Counted from the stretch's first letter, positions 22,481-34,995 are shown. The stretch: 64,000 bases of DNA from Hirundichthys speculiger (GCA_018398805.1 JAGFBZ010000702.1:62001-126000); one strand, 5' to 3'. Made by a program: numbers and translations. Notes: generated by a model not told the origin, from the letters alone.

Positions 22481-23480
22481 ATTAATTATCGTCTCATTTA
22501 TTTACTATGATGTTAACATTTGACATGTTTTTCTGCGTTCTGCTGTGAATGAGATGTGTGTTTATGGCCTTGAGGTTCCTCCTTTTTGCTCGGTCAACAT
22601 GTGGATGGAGGCTGTTTTTGTTACTTGTTGAGCAGATCCAGCTGCAGCTCTGGAAGACATTCTCCGTGTTTATGGAGCTGTTCCTTCTGGACCCTTCGGC
22701 TCTGTTGTTTCTTATTCCCGGCTGTGAGATTGCAGTACTCCGCGCTGACATTGCGTTCTCCGTCATCTAGCATTGTTCAATGGGATCTTTTGTCTTTTGT
22801 TGCTGACTTCAAACAGATAAACTCCCGGGACCTGATTAGGTTTTTGGCCTGAAGGGCCCAACCTTCGCCTCAGCCCCCACATCTTCACCGCACCTGAACA
22901 AGACAGGCTCTCTTGTTTAGATGCAGTTTGGGACTCCGGTGTTTCCAGCATCGAAATAAATCACGCTGTCCGTGACAGGCCGGAGAAGAACCGCGCAGAC
23001 ACACAGATAAAACAAAAACCCCGTTTGTCCTGCGTCTGCAGCCTACCTTGCTATTTTTACAGGAGTAAAACTCGTAACCCGCCGTTATTAATGGCTGTCG
23101 GTTAGGAATGTTCCTGGTGGTCCTCTGTGACCCCAATAAATTAGACCGAAAGAGATGCAGATGTATGTTGCACATTTAATTGTTGATGCAGAGCAGTTTT
23201 CCTCTGGCAGCAGCTGATGACATGTGATTCGTTCGTCTGCACAAAACTCCTCTGATTCGGGGGGCGATCAGGAGACATTCCTCTGCCTCCGTCCGACTCG
23301 AGGGAGTCGAGTGGCAGCGTATTATTAAAGTGCAGAACAGCGCTTTGTTGAAATGGGTGCCGTGAGTTTGCATCAGACACGGAAACTCTGTAACTTTGGC
23401 CGACTGGAACTGGTCAGTTTGTAGGTACTGATGCTTTACTTTAGGATTCTTGAGAGGTCAACCTCGTAAATACAACCACA
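22481..23480. other. Repeat-poor intronic stretch
   Basis: No repeat recognised. Balanced composition with possible regulatory character around 22740-23000 (see findings). Open frames on both strands lack family resemblance. Confidence 0.55.
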
Positions 23481-23484
23481 AATC

Positions 23485-23575
23485 AGAGAAAGTTCTGCTC
23501 TTCACCCTCAAAACTATCCATAACCTCCCTCCCCAGTACCTCTCTCAACTGCTGCCGTTTGTAGAATGTACTCTC
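23485..23575 (+). mobile_element. Short L2/CR1-type LINE fragment
   Basis: One + frame reads KVLLFTLKTIHNLPPQYLSQ, the conserved C-terminal stretch of L2-like reverse transcriptases (LLTYKALHGLAPxYL type). About 90 bp only. Confidence 0.55.
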
Positions 23576-23939
23576 ATTGACAAAAATGAATGAATCGATG
23601 ACAGGACGCCACCATTAAGATCAGGAAGTCACAGCTCAGGCGCACAGTCAGTCTGAAATGAGCTGATGCCAACCTGTGACCAGGTGTGACCAGGTGTGGC
23701 GGTGTGGAGCGACAGAGATGGAGTCCGAGCACGGACGTTTGCAACCAGCAAGTGTTACAAAACAAAACACGTCAGAATTTATTCAAGTATTAAAGACGAG
23801 AAATCAGCAACACTTGGTTTAAGATTCTGATATTAAACTGCAGTAACCCTACATGTACAAGTGTACATGTGGCTGACGAAGATCTTGATGATGACGATGA
23901 TTCTTGATGATCGATGGTAATGAAGATGTTGGACTGCCT
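23576..23939. other. Intronic sequence, no feature recognised
   Basis: Nothing recognised besides GATGATGA-type simple sequence at 23886-23915. Confidence 0.55.
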
Positions 23940-24360
23940 TTGCAGGTGTGAAGTATGGAATGTGATACCTGCACAGGTGCTGAGGGAGAGCTTTACTGCT
24001 CTCCTAAGGGCGCTTCCTTGTCAACTTTTAATATGGGCGTCCACAAGCTGTTTATACTGCTTAGACTGAAAATTGAAAATTGAATAGACTGTTCATTCAA
24101 GCTGCTACACTGTATATACTGTTCACTTGAGCTGTTTATACTACACTGTCTATACTGTCCACATGGCAAATTTTAGTATTTAAGATAGTCCTCAGTACTT
24201 ATGTCGTATGTCCTACTTGTTTACTTTTTCATTTATAAATTATTAATTATTACCCTGTTGCACCGTGGGTCCGAGAGGACTGAAATTTCATGTATGCTGC
24301 ACGTCGAGCATGTAGAGCATATCTGACAATAAAGTTGACTTGACTTGACTTGACTTGACC
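23940..24360 (+). mobile_element. LINE 3' end with (TTGAC)n tail
   Basis: Contains CACCGTGGGTCCGAGAGGAC, then GACAATAAAG (polyadenylation signal) followed by TTGAC repeated about five times at 24335-24359. This is a common non-LTR retrotransposon 3' end in fish; coding part absent. Confidence 0.65.
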
Positions 24361-27300
24361 ATTCATCCCGTGTAGGCTCTTTTTTACTTCCTGAGACTCG
24401 TTCTTGATGTGATGTTTCGCTTCAGCCTCGTGCGCTTAGTTTCAATTTTTTTTTTCAAAAATCTTTTTGAATATTTTCTCTTTTCGATTAATATTTTTGA
24501 AACCCCCTTGATGTACTGAGAACGCGATTGCTGGGACCGGGAAGTGTTAGGGATTACTGTATTCTGAGCTGTGAGTGATCTTATTTTAAAGGGAACCCGG
24601 CTGTTAATCGTAGGTTCGTGGGTTCTTCTGGAAGGATGACGATTAGCTAAGAAGCAGGCAGCTCGTGCTAACCAACGTCGGACTGAAACCGAAATCAGGC
24701 AGCTCAGCCGCTCCTCCGGCGCCGCTCGGCTGAAGGAGCCTGGAGCCCCGGTGGCTCATTTTCAGGACTCGTGCTGTCCGGTCTAGTTCGGTCATCCTGC
24801 GACGTGCACGGCGACGGCGGCAGGCTAGCTCGACTGCAGCGCTCTGCCAGTCCTCGTTTTCAGCTCTGACTACTGACATGTTAAAGAAGGCTGTTTGGAC
24901 TGGTTTAATAAAAAATAAATGTGAAGTACTATGAATTGTTATCCGGGCCTCAGAATCACTCTGTAGAAAGCCGATGGGTGGCGTCATGGCGTGTTCCTCC
25001 AGAACTGTCAGTGGTCCCACCCAGAGCCGCTGAGCCCCCCCAAAAACAACAGATGAATTTAGAGGCCTGTGGCAACGATGGAGTGTGTACTCAGTAGGAG
25101 AGAAGTGAAAGCAAAGAAGAAAAGGAGAGTAGAATGATTCCTCTGATCTGTGGACACAAATCTGTGGCGAGGAAACACAGGCAGATTAAAGCCGAGGTCT
25201 AAAACCAAACGCTCACACCAACTTCCTGCTCCTCTCCCGCCGTACATTTTTCTGTCCTTGGCCTCCAGATGTGAGTTCATCCTCCGGCTCCGCTGGACAT
25301 TCTTTGCATTTTTCTATTAAAATATCTAGTTTCTTTTTGAAAAATGAAAGTAATTAAGAAGAGGAACTCAAGGAATCATATAGTGGCTGACCAACACAGG
25401 AGGATGCTGATAATCGCAGCTGCAGCAGCCTGCAGGAAGTCATTTGACTGTTAGATCAGTTATTCAGAGCACCTTTCCTGCAGCGACGGGGAAGTGAGGT
25501 GAGCGTGGACGATCTCCAGAACAATACCGATGTATGAGGGGGCCCCGACTCTCCCTGACCCCCACCCAACACTTCAGCACACCTGCCTCGGCGCCGTTGG
25601 ACGCAGTAATGGGCTGTAATGGGCAACGAGCGGGAATTCACTCCAGTCAGCAGGTTGCCAGGTGTTTTCCCAGAAAGCCCTCTTGGAAATATTTTTCTAC
25701 GAGTGCGTCTGTGTGTGTATGTCCATGTAAACTTTCAATAACTATTAGGATTCCCGCCCTGCTGTTTTTGACGCAAGACATCAGTGCAGTGAGATCCGAC
25801 GCCGTTTCCTCCTCAGTGTAAAAGTGAAAACCGCCAGAAAAGGCCTGCGTGGACGATCGTGATTTTACAGCGTAGCTGGTATCAAAATATATTCCGGTTG
25901 CACAGGGGAGGGAATTTTCCAGTAACTTTCCAGAAGCTGCTCATGGCGAGTTAAGCGAGGGGATTTCAGAAATACTTTTGGAAACTTTCCATGTGAATTA
26001 ACAGTAATATATGGCAATTTATAAGAATTAATAAGAAATTTGGGTAATAATCTAAAAACATGAGCATGCACAGACAACAATACACATTTTAAAAAATTCA
26101 TTTTTTACTTTGATTTGATTTAGACTGATTTCAATGGAGTTTTTTTAAACAACAGAAAACATAAATATTGATAGAAATGAATATTTCCCCCAGACTCAGT
26201 GAGCCACCTCCCAAAAAAATGTTTTATGTTCAGTTCATAGCGTCTTCTTTGGTATTTGCTGGAGTGAAATGTATGTAGTTAGCTTGACAACTGAAATATT
26301 ATAGATTGGTTTACACAATTATTAACCTTATTAATAACTGACACTTGCTGCTGCAGAAATGAGGCGACTCCTTGACAGCGAGTTGAGACAGACATCTGGA
26401 GAAGCCTTTTTGTTTTTTTCATCAGCGTTGTTTATTCCAGTTCCTCCTCCTCGTTCACATGTCTGTTTAAAGTAGCCAAGATGAACTTTTCTAATCTTTT
26501 GTAAGTATTGTAGTTTTTGCGTTTCCTTTAATGGGGGTAACTGGGTAGTTTTTTTTGGTGTCAAATCGTCGACGCCTGTCTCCATTATCAGGAATAGTGA
26601 CGGTGGTGGTTTTACGTACAACCGGTTCGACACCGTGTCACTGTAAGTCAGTACACCTCTGCATAACACTGTATCCTTATTAACTTTAAGGGAAACAAAG
26701 AATAAGAAATATATACATAAACGTATAACAAAGAATAACTTTATTAAAATAGTTTTTCAGTCTGTAAAGATTTAAAGTGCATTAATCCCACCGTAGTCAC
26801 AGTGGAGCCGAGCGCTACATCAGCATCGTCAGATTTCCTCGTCTTTCGTTTGTCTCATCATCTCCGTCTCTCTCCATCTCCATCATCCCTGTTAAATATT
26901 TTTCTGTGGTGTCTCCTGAGGGTTGGCTCACTTATATCTCCTGCTCTGTGCTGTGTGTGCGCACGTCCGTGCAAAAAAACGCAGACACAGTATAGCTAAT
27001 ACTCCCTGTGCACACTCTGACAATGAGAGCGCCACTGCCACCTACTGGAGTATATGTGCAATTACACTTTATTCCAGTACGGGAAAAAAAAAGCATGTCG
27101 CCCGGGGTCACAAAATATGTTTATCCCACCCATCATCAAGAAACAAGTCTTTGTTGCAAGAGTTGACTGAAATGAATAGAAACTGGGTAGATGGAGCTCG
27201 CGTTTGTAAGGTATAAATTCAAAATACCTCTGCCGCTGTGCAACAGAATGTTGTTTTTAAAAAGCAAGAGTGTAGTTCTTCCAACTTCAAATTTGTGGTT

Positions 27301-28171
27301 GACATATCAAGATGGAGCCCATTTTGAAGATTTCCTCCAGCACTTTCGGAGACGAGTGAGCCTCCAAGCAAGAAAGCAATTATGCCGACCTCATCAAGGA
27401 GACGGCTTCTCCAGCAGCTCAAAGACGGCGTCCAGTCCGTGCGGTTCAATTCCCTCAGAACAAACGGCTGCGTCGCAATTTAACAGCCTCCTGATTTTTT
27501 TCTTCCTTTCAGTACAGTACGAGCGTCTGTTGCGTTTGGCATCGTTTATGGTCAGTTTGATTCTCTCAAGTCGCTTTGTGTTCGTCTGCATTGAAGTGAA
27601 AAGCAACAGAGGGGAGAAAAGGGAAGTAAAGATTTTTGGTTAACAAGTTGAAGACGTTTTTGTAAGAGCAATAAAAGCTTCCAAATGAGAGCTGACGTCT
27701 GTTGGAAAACTCAGATACTCACCTCGGCCACCTTAAATGTTGAACATAAACTTGTGTACAGAAAACAGTGTTTTATGTGCATGTTCAGTTGGAGAAAAAA
27801 AAAATAAATAAAAAACACAAAAACAAGTTCTGACATGCAGGAAGAAGAAAGAGCAGCAGCGCTCAGATCAGATGACATTTAATCAACTCAGCAGACTTGA
27901 TCAAATAAAACAATTTGCAGCCAATGGCCACCTGTTATAAATGTGTCTCTTCTTCGGGTTCCCACAGGACGTCGTTTATTGAGTACAACTGTGTTGGTGG
28001 GATATGTAGCCGAGTAACGAACAGAGAGTGCAAGATTATAACAAATCAAGAGATCGTTCTGCAACAAACTCATTCAGCTTGTTGCTCGATCAGATGCAGA
28101 TGGATGATGTTCGCATAACGAGTATATGTCATCTTTTTTTTTACACGTCAGCCTATTTTCATTGTTAATAC
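24361..28171. other. Long repeat-poor intronic stretch
   Basis: No transposon or gene recognised over 3.8 kb. Open frames such as 24643-25020 (-) and 27191-27643 (+, 150 codons) have no recognisable domain, and the + frame is a mixture of low-complexity and hydrophobic segments. I consider them fortuitous. Confidence 0.55.
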
Positions 28172-29312
28172 TAGGGCTGGGCAAGTTAACGCGTTATTAT
28201 CGCGTTAACGCATTCATTTATTAACGCCGACATTTATTTTATCGCGCGTTAACGCATGTTGCTCACATGCTTTTGTTTTGAAAAGTCTGTTACTGGCTGC
28301 TGCGGAACCGGAAAAGAATTGGCAGATAAACATGCGAAAAACACCTAAATAAAAACACCGTAAAAATCCGGGTACTTTACAGTTCAGGTAGCAACTCAGG
28401 TAGAAATATTAACAATTCTGTCTGAAAAAGAAAATTCTGGACTGGAACAAAACGTTGGCGTCATTCCTCCATGTTCCATCAGATCTGCTCCATGTGTTCA
28501 CTGTCCTGCTGTTCTCTAGCTGGTTACTGCAGTGCGGCTCCATCTAGTGGCACAGATGTGTAATGACAACAGAAAGTCCAGTCCTCCATTATAAAACAAA
28601 TTCAGACCTGTTGCACGTTTTTTAATTTTGTATTTTTGATCCAAGTCTAAAATTGAAATATAAAAAAAAAAAATCAGACTTTTTTTTTTTTTTTTGTGTT
28701 AGATTAAAAAACGAAAAACATAATAAAATGTCACTTTTTAATTTTGTAATTTTTGATTGACAATTGAAAATAGAAAGAATGAATGATACACGGATTGGTA
28801 AAGTTACTGAACTTTAACATGGACATTTTCATTTTAAAGTTCTCCCAGACGGAGGATTCAACAGAAACAAGGTTATTTGTAACAACTGACAAGTTGAACT
28901 CCCCGTTAAAAGTTTCTGCTGTTACCTCAGAAATTACCTGTTTTAATGTTCTGATTGTGCTGAGACACAATCATTTTGTTGGATTTTGTTTGTAGACATT
29001 TTTAAAATGTTTTCTATAAAAACAGGATGACATTAATGCCCTGGTAGTGGCAATAAGCTTTATTTTATTTTACATTTTTTAAGATGAGATTTACATTAAA
29101 TATGTGTTACTGACAAGTGCTGATGTTAAAAGTGTTTGAACAACAAATGTTATGACACTTTAGTTCATACGGCAGCAGAACATTTAAATAAAAGTGTATT
29201 TTACACTTGAATTAATTATTTGATTTTGCCTATACAATGCGATTAATCGTGATTAATCAGGGAAATCATGCGATTAATTGCGATTAAAAATTTTAATCGT
29301 TGCCCAGCCCTA
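28172..29312. mobile_element. hAT-1 non-autonomous element (inverted)
   Basis: Left end TAGGGCTGGGCAAGTTAACG, right end reversed TAGGGCTGGGCAACGATTAA. Flanking 8-mers GTTAATAC and GTAAATTC match at 6 of 8. Collinear in reverse with 9885-10975. Confidence 0.92.
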
Positions 29313-29795
29313 GTAAATTCACATCAGTTCTTGCACTTCTGTCTTATATTCCAAAAACAAGTTGTTTCAGTAAATCTTTGACCACTTTTTTATGTTGCCC
29401 TTCCTATTTACAACACTTCAAAGACGTTCCGGTGTTGAGAATAAACCGTTATGAAGTTATTCTGCCTCATTCCTCCAGCAGGACGTCACATGCGTGGTCA
29501 TAGCTTTGATACTTTTGGTTTCTAACTTCTAAAACATTTCTGTTCACCGGGGTCAGGTCAGGACTGCAGGCGTGATCTGGGATACTGATTCATCTGACCA
29601 CAGTACACGTTTCCTGTGTGCGATGGCTCATCCGAGATACCTCCAAGCCCAGAGATGTTGATAAAACCTCCGGACGAGATTAACACACCACATCATTTTT
29701 AACAGGGAAGCTTAAAGTGTCATTTGTGATTGTGGCTCCACGTTGTAATGTTGACGAAGGTTTCCACAGTAATCCCTCGTCAATGTGGTTATATT

Positions 29796-30678
29796 TAGAG
29801 GTGCACAATAACTATCAGGCCGATAACAAGAAATGATGACATCATCCCGATAACTCCGATATCACGACGAATAGCCCCGATAACATATATATTTCTGTCA
29901 ACACAGCAGTGCCTCGCTCCCTCTGAGCCTTGAATGACCAGCAGTGAATGTTGTGTTCAAGTGACGTCGGCATAATCAGAAAAACGATTACTCAATAAGG
30001 AAAATCAAGAATCCCCCCTCATGCCAAAAAACAACTCGTTAACTCGGTCATAATTTTGGTAGTTGCTGACTTGAATTGATAATCGCAGTATTCTTCCACA
30101 TGTTACACATAAAAAAAGGAAAAAATAGAAAAGTCTATAAGAACGAGGGAACGTGGGAATTTACGTTACACCTTGAATGCAGCCTGCAGCACAGCGTACT
30201 GATCACAACAAACATGGCGGCGTGGAACTTCGTTAAAGTTTCAGAAGAAGATAGTTTGGTGGTTATTTGTGACGAATCCTCCGAGTGAATTCTACGAGGA
30301 GGGAAGCACAAGCTTTAATACGTAAAACCTGATCAGCCACCTACAACATAACAATCGCTTCCATGGAGTTTTGAAATCACGCTAACGTGAGCTAACGGAA
30401 GCTAATGCTAACATGCGCATCCCTCATTCCTCTCATTTTAAGATTCCATGAGATTAAAAAATAAAAACTATTGAAGCTCATTTACTTTAATTAAAGGTAT
30501 TGATTTAAAAGCAACCACAAGCCAAAATCCTTTAAATGTTAATCTTTTTCAGTTTGTAATTCTGATGCATGTATTTCCATCAGTTCAAGGAGCCTTTATT
30601 TTTTTATATCAGTCAGTAATGAACCTTATTTAAGTTAATGTGGTATTGGTTTTAAAAAACTGTTATCGTGCATCCCTA
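29796..30678. mobile_element. hAT-3 non-autonomous element (inverted) in Tc1-A
   Basis: Left end TAGAGGTGCACAATAACTAT, right end reversed TAGGGATGCACGATAACAG. Perfect 8-bp duplication GTTATATT at 29788-29795 and 30679-30686. On the + strand an ATG at 30214 starts a 24-codon peptide, MAAWNFVKVSEEDSLVVICD then ESSE and a stop, a decayed BED-finger transposase start. Confidence 0.95.
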
Positions 30679-30996
30679 GTTATATTGATATATGTGCTGA
30701 TGGATGACGGTTCTTGAGGGAGTCGTCTGAAGGAGATAATAGATGTCCTGCTAAGGCTTCAACCGTTGTCCTTATGCACTTGTATCCTTAACAATCCATG
30801 AATGGTTTGATGATATTCTCCACCATAAAAGGAGAAATATGCAAATCCCTTCAAATCTTTCTCTGAGGAACTTTGTTTTAAACATTTCAACACAAGTACT
30901 TCTCCTCTTCAGGGACTCAGCCTGTCATGGATTCTGCTCACCATCACATCAAACTCTTCATGACGTCACCTGTTTGAAGAACCACCATCATCTTCA

Positions 30997-31217
30997 ATTC
31001 AATTCAATTCAATTTTATTTTTATAGCGTCTGTTACAATGACAATTGTCTCCAGGCGCTTTACAGAGACCCAGAGCATGACCCCCGCGCAAATATCATTA
31101 ACTAAAATTATAATATTAAATCCAATTAAGGATTTAATTGGATTTCTCCCTCTCACAGAGGGAGAAAAAAACCTTTAAGCCAAACAGTGGCAAGAAAAAA
31201 CTCCACTTTAAGAGAGT
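30997..31217 (-). mobile_element. L2 LINE 3' tail
   Basis: TTCAATTCAATTCAATTTTA followed by the L2 3' UTR (GCGTCTGTTACAATGACAAT) as at 1447 and 18690; severely 5'-truncated. Confidence 0.85.
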
Positions 31218-31320
31218 TCTTCTTCTTTCTTTTCCTCAGTAGCACTAAATTGTCCCCCAAACCAACTTTCTTTGCACACCTGAGATGCGTCCCAACTTTT
31301 TCTGATTTGCAGCTGTAATA

Positions 31321-32510
31321 TGACAGTGTTATTTTATTTTATTTTTTTTCAAATGTCATTGCCGGCCCACGGCGGTAAGATAAGCGCGTCTCTCGCCCTG
31401 AGCTTTAGTGAGGCCCGTAAATTCTCAACAGGCATTCTTATCGCAGCTAATCTGGACCTCAGAGGGCCAGCGGTGACTCAGATATTGTGGAATTCAATAC
31501 CTCATATATCGATGTCATATCTTTCCACTGCTACCTGCTTCTGAATTCAGGTAACATCTGTCCCAGCCACATGCAAGGTTGAACAGGCTGCTGCACTTAC
31601 CCCAAAGTCTGAGCAATTTTCTTTCCCTCACATTGGAATTTTAAGGTCTTGCATCAAGGCAATGACACAAAGAGAATCATTATGGCTCACAGTGTCTGCT
31701 TCTCAGCTTGGATCCCTGCACAAACACAAGCACACACACACACACACCTACACACACACTCTTGGAGAATATATTTAACTCTTGCACAGCCCCAGCAGGA
31801 GTTGCTGAGGTGTTGGAGGGGCTCCCCCTGTCCTCTGGGCTTCTGTGGTTTGATCAAAAGGGCGCGAGCATCGGCATGACTAATGTATTCCCTCTCCCCA
31901 GCTAACAAGTTAATTAGCGGCCCTCGCAGCGATGCGGCTGCAGCCGAACAGAGCTCTGGTGGTGCTGACCTCAGCCGTAGAGAGACGGGGGGAAAACTAT
32001 GTGCTGAACAGATGGCAGCCTCAGCTCCAGGCCAGAGGGAGGTGGGGAAATGAAAAGTATTTACACTAGCTGGAGAAGAAAACATATAAAAGCGTCATCC
32101 AAAGTGGAAAATGAACTGTGGCATTTTGTCAAAACTTCAACCTAACTCAGCTTAGGGGGGGGGGAAGACAGCAATGATGTCATTGTGAGGTAATCACTTC
32201 ATGGAAGATGGGTGTAACTAAACTGATACTTGATGTTGAAAGTACCTACATTTTTGTTGGACTGTGGTTGCTCAGAGAACATTCTGGGCGTGCCATTAAA
32301 GCACGCTTGCATCTATTTTAACACATTTAACGCGGGGATGGTGTTTTTCACTGTGCTGATTTTTATAAAGTGGAAAACTGCAGCTTCTGTGTTGTTTGAG
32401 TGACGGCCACTGACTTGGAAACAGTCTTTGAAAAAGGAGCGGTAAAATAGAATTATAAACTATGAAATTTCTGTCATCAAAATCTATGAAGGTAGTGATA
32501 TATCTGTGGT

Positions 32511-32512
<2 letters not shown>
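31321..32512. other. Repeat-poor stretch, candidate conserved non-coding region
   Basis: Only a (CA)n tract at 31726-31756 is repetitive. 31765-32085 is GC-balanced, includes AAGTTAATTAGCGG (homeodomain-type core TTAATTA) and has no coding signature. Confidence 0.5.
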
Positions 32513-32569
<57 letters not shown>

Positions 32570-32571
32570 TA
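32513..32571. repeat. (TA)n microsatellite, left of Tc1 MITE
   Basis: About 55 bp of TA repeat ending in ATACATATATA directly against the MITE terminus. Confidence 0.95.
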
Positions 32572-32847
32572 CAGTCATGGAAAAAATTATTAGACCACCA
32601 TTTTTTCTTCACTTTCTTGTTCATTTTAATACCTGGTACCACTAAACGTCATCATGTGACTAAAACAGACAGAAAAGAAAACACTGAATGTATAAAAGCA
32701 GTGTTTTTGGCAGTACAACTCTTATGAGCAATCTTTGTGGTTATCGTTATGTTTGTCCAAACAAATGTACCTTTAGTTGTACCAGGCATTAAAATGAACA
32801 AGAAACTGAAGAAAACAAGGGTGGTCTAATAATTTTTTCCATGACTG
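32572..32847. mobile_element. Tc1-E MITE inside a TA array
   Basis: Inverted termini CAGTCATGGAAAAAATTATT and its complement, flanked by TA on both sides. Collinear with the longer copy at 40598-40963 apart from an internal deletion of roughly 90 bp. Confidence 0.95.
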
Positions 32848-32851
32848 TATG

Positions 32852-33073
<222 letters not shown>

Positions 33074-33100
33074 GTGTATATATATATATATATGATTAGG

Positions 33101-33559
33101 GGGGCCTAGATAATTGATGGATATATGTATACACATCTTTTTCCCTTTGTTTGATATGTGCACAATTTCATCTTGCAGCAGATGATTGTTTTCCCATGTG
33201 ACAATCTGATCGAACCTAATTTGTTAACACCTGAAACCTTGATTCTGCCAGAGGACTCAAATCAGTGAAACACACGATGAAAACAGGACAGAAAGACACA
33301 AGCCAGGCAGTGATCAGAGTGTGTGTGTGTGGTATGGTGGTTTGTATTATGACGAATGTGTGGTGGTTGGTGTTCTGATGCTTGATGCAACCCTTGATCC
33401 ATACCAGAGCCTGTGCAACCCAGCAGCCAGACATAAAGCGGTGGCTGATATGTGATATGTAGGAAATCTCAAATAGCTGTACATTAACTAAGAGAAAGTG
33501 GTAGATATGTGTCAACCTCACAACCAGACATTAGATGTTTTTAGAGATGGTATCCAGTT
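33101..33559. other. Intronic sequence, no feature recognised
   Basis: Nothing recognised; a short (TG)n lies at about 33319-33332. Confidence 0.55.
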
Positions 33560-33690
33560 CTTGGGGACTTCAGCTGTGTTCCTCAGTATTCTGTGGAGTT
33601 GTTCTGGGAGTATGGGTCCATTACTACGGACTATCCAGTCTCCTTTATACGTGGAGTGAGAGTTCTGCATTGACAGATTCTGTTGATACT
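33560..33690 (+). mobile_element. Rex3 LINE fragment (RT region)
   Basis: Translation of the + strand gives SILWSCSGSMGPLLRTIQS, matching the VLWGVLQEYGVLGPLLRAVQ region of the Rex3 copy at 61905-61960. It is interrupted by the inverted-repeat element at 33691. Confidence 0.7.
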
Positions 33691-33993
33691 TGTCATGGCC
33701 CAGGTCAGGATTTTGTATTTTCTGTTTTGTCAAGTTGGCGTCTCTCCATGTCTGTTGTGCTTCCTGTTTTACTTTGAAAGTCTGTCTTTGTCTTCGTGGT
33801 GTTCAGCTTTTCTTCCTCCCCCTTATCAAGTCTGATTGTTCACACCTGCCTCTCGTTTGTTCCTGTGTGTTTATAAGTCCTGTCACACCCTTTCAGTTGG
33901 CTGCAGGAAGCACTACAGACATGGAGAGACGCCAACTTGACAAAACGGACAGAAAATACAAAAACTCAGTCGTGGCTGACCTGGGCCATGACA
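33691..33993. mobile_element. Long-TIR element with 5-bp duplication (Ginger-like?)
   Basis: 303 bp. Starts TGTCATGGCCCAGGTCAG and ends with the complement of the same 18 bases. Homology between the arms continues for roughly 75-90 bp with small gaps, including CAAGTTGGCGTCTCTCCATG in both. Perfect 5-bp duplication ATACT at 33686-33690 and 33994-33998. TGT...ACA ends with 4-5-bp duplications and long inverted repeats fit Ginger-type DNA transposons; a folded solo LTR is the alternative. Confidence 0.82.
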
Positions 33994-33998
33994 ATACT

Positions 33999-34846
33999 TC
34001 TTTTCAATTGAATTCAATAGAGTCTAACCGAGTACTGTGAAATGGTGCTATTTTTATCTGCTTGGTGGCAGCAAGACGTTGCATTTGGGGCTTTTTTGGG
34101 GACATGACCACTTCCGATAAAGAAAGCAACAAGCTGAAACAAGCAGTACAGATCAGTCATTTTATGTCATTTTCTACCTTCAAACGCCCATGGTGTACTG
34201 CTGTGATGCTGCGGAAAGTAAATCTCATGGATCCAGAGCAGAGAAGCTACACATCTGTGTCTCAATGGCTGATGTGACGAAGGTAAAGTGGCTGAAAGAT
34301 CTCTGCACAGAGACGATGGAAGGCACTGATTCGTTTTGAGGGAAGGACAAGGACAATGAAATTCCAGACTATGTGTCTGTCATCTCGATAAGGAAAAATA
34401 TCAGCGCTGATGGCTACACGAGTGGTGATCCGTCTACTCTGCCTGGAATAACTGGACGAAGCAACTGGGAAGACTGGAAAGGCAGAAATCTGCAACGCGC
34501 TGGATGAGTGTGAGTGCTGTCCCCTAACACGACATGTTCCACGATTCTCAGCTATATTCAGTTATAGCTGTATTTAGCTAGCTATAGCTATAATGCTAGC
34601 TATAGATAGCTATATCTCAGTTCAGTTCAGTTATACTTCAGTAATCCCCAAATGAAATTAATAAATTGGAGCAGTGGTCAGAGTAGTCAGGTTTGGTGGT
34701 ATCAGGATGCGGTCATGTTGGCTTCATTGGACGTCGGTCTCCAACTCTTTACTGGAGCATTTTGCCACCAAGTGTGAAGCGAAGTCAATGAGAACCAGCG
34801 CCTCCAGATCCAAGATCACGGGACTTTGACAGAAAAGCTGGGTTGG
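33999..34846. other. Intronic sequence with AGCTATA palindromes
   Basis: 34540-34625 is built of overlapping AGCTATA/TAGCTA units. The open frame 34062-34277 resembles no known family. Confidence 0.5.
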
Positions 34847-34995
34847 TGCTCAAGTGGAGGAGTTTGGATATATTGTGGTGTTGTTCATGAGTGGGAGAAG
34901 ATTGGATTGGGATAGTTACAGGTAGACTGGTGCAGCACCTGCAGTAATGGTCTGTTGTAGTGAAGAGAGACTGAGCCAAAAGTCATGGTTCTCTG
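34847..34995 (+). mobile_element. Rex3 LINE fragment (C-terminal region)
   Basis: Matches 62325-62485 of the long Rex3 copy: CTCAAGTGGAGGAGTTTGGA, GATTGGATTGGGAT and GAGACTGAGCCAAAAG follow the same order. Confidence 0.75.

Larger units (their letters stand above)
29540..31320 (-). pseudogene. Tc1-A transposon relic (minus), split by hAT-3 and an L2 tail
   Basis: Minus-strand DDE and helix-turn-helix regions lie at 29540-29795 and 30680-30990 (the complement of ATATGCAAATCCCTTCAAAT corresponds to the family's IAKTL-type motif). A 5' terminal part follows at 31225-31320 (CGTCCCAACTTTTTCTGATT). hAT-3 interrupts at 29796 and an L2 3' tail at about 30997. Confidence 0.75.

Noticed and set aside
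27191..27643. 150-codon + strand open frame
   Set aside because: No recognisable domain, low-complexity composition and no splice or conservation evidence; overlapping frames are open on the minus strand.
34062..34277. Possible gag- or transposase-like frame
   Set aside because: No motif could be matched and the neighbouring frames do not continue it.
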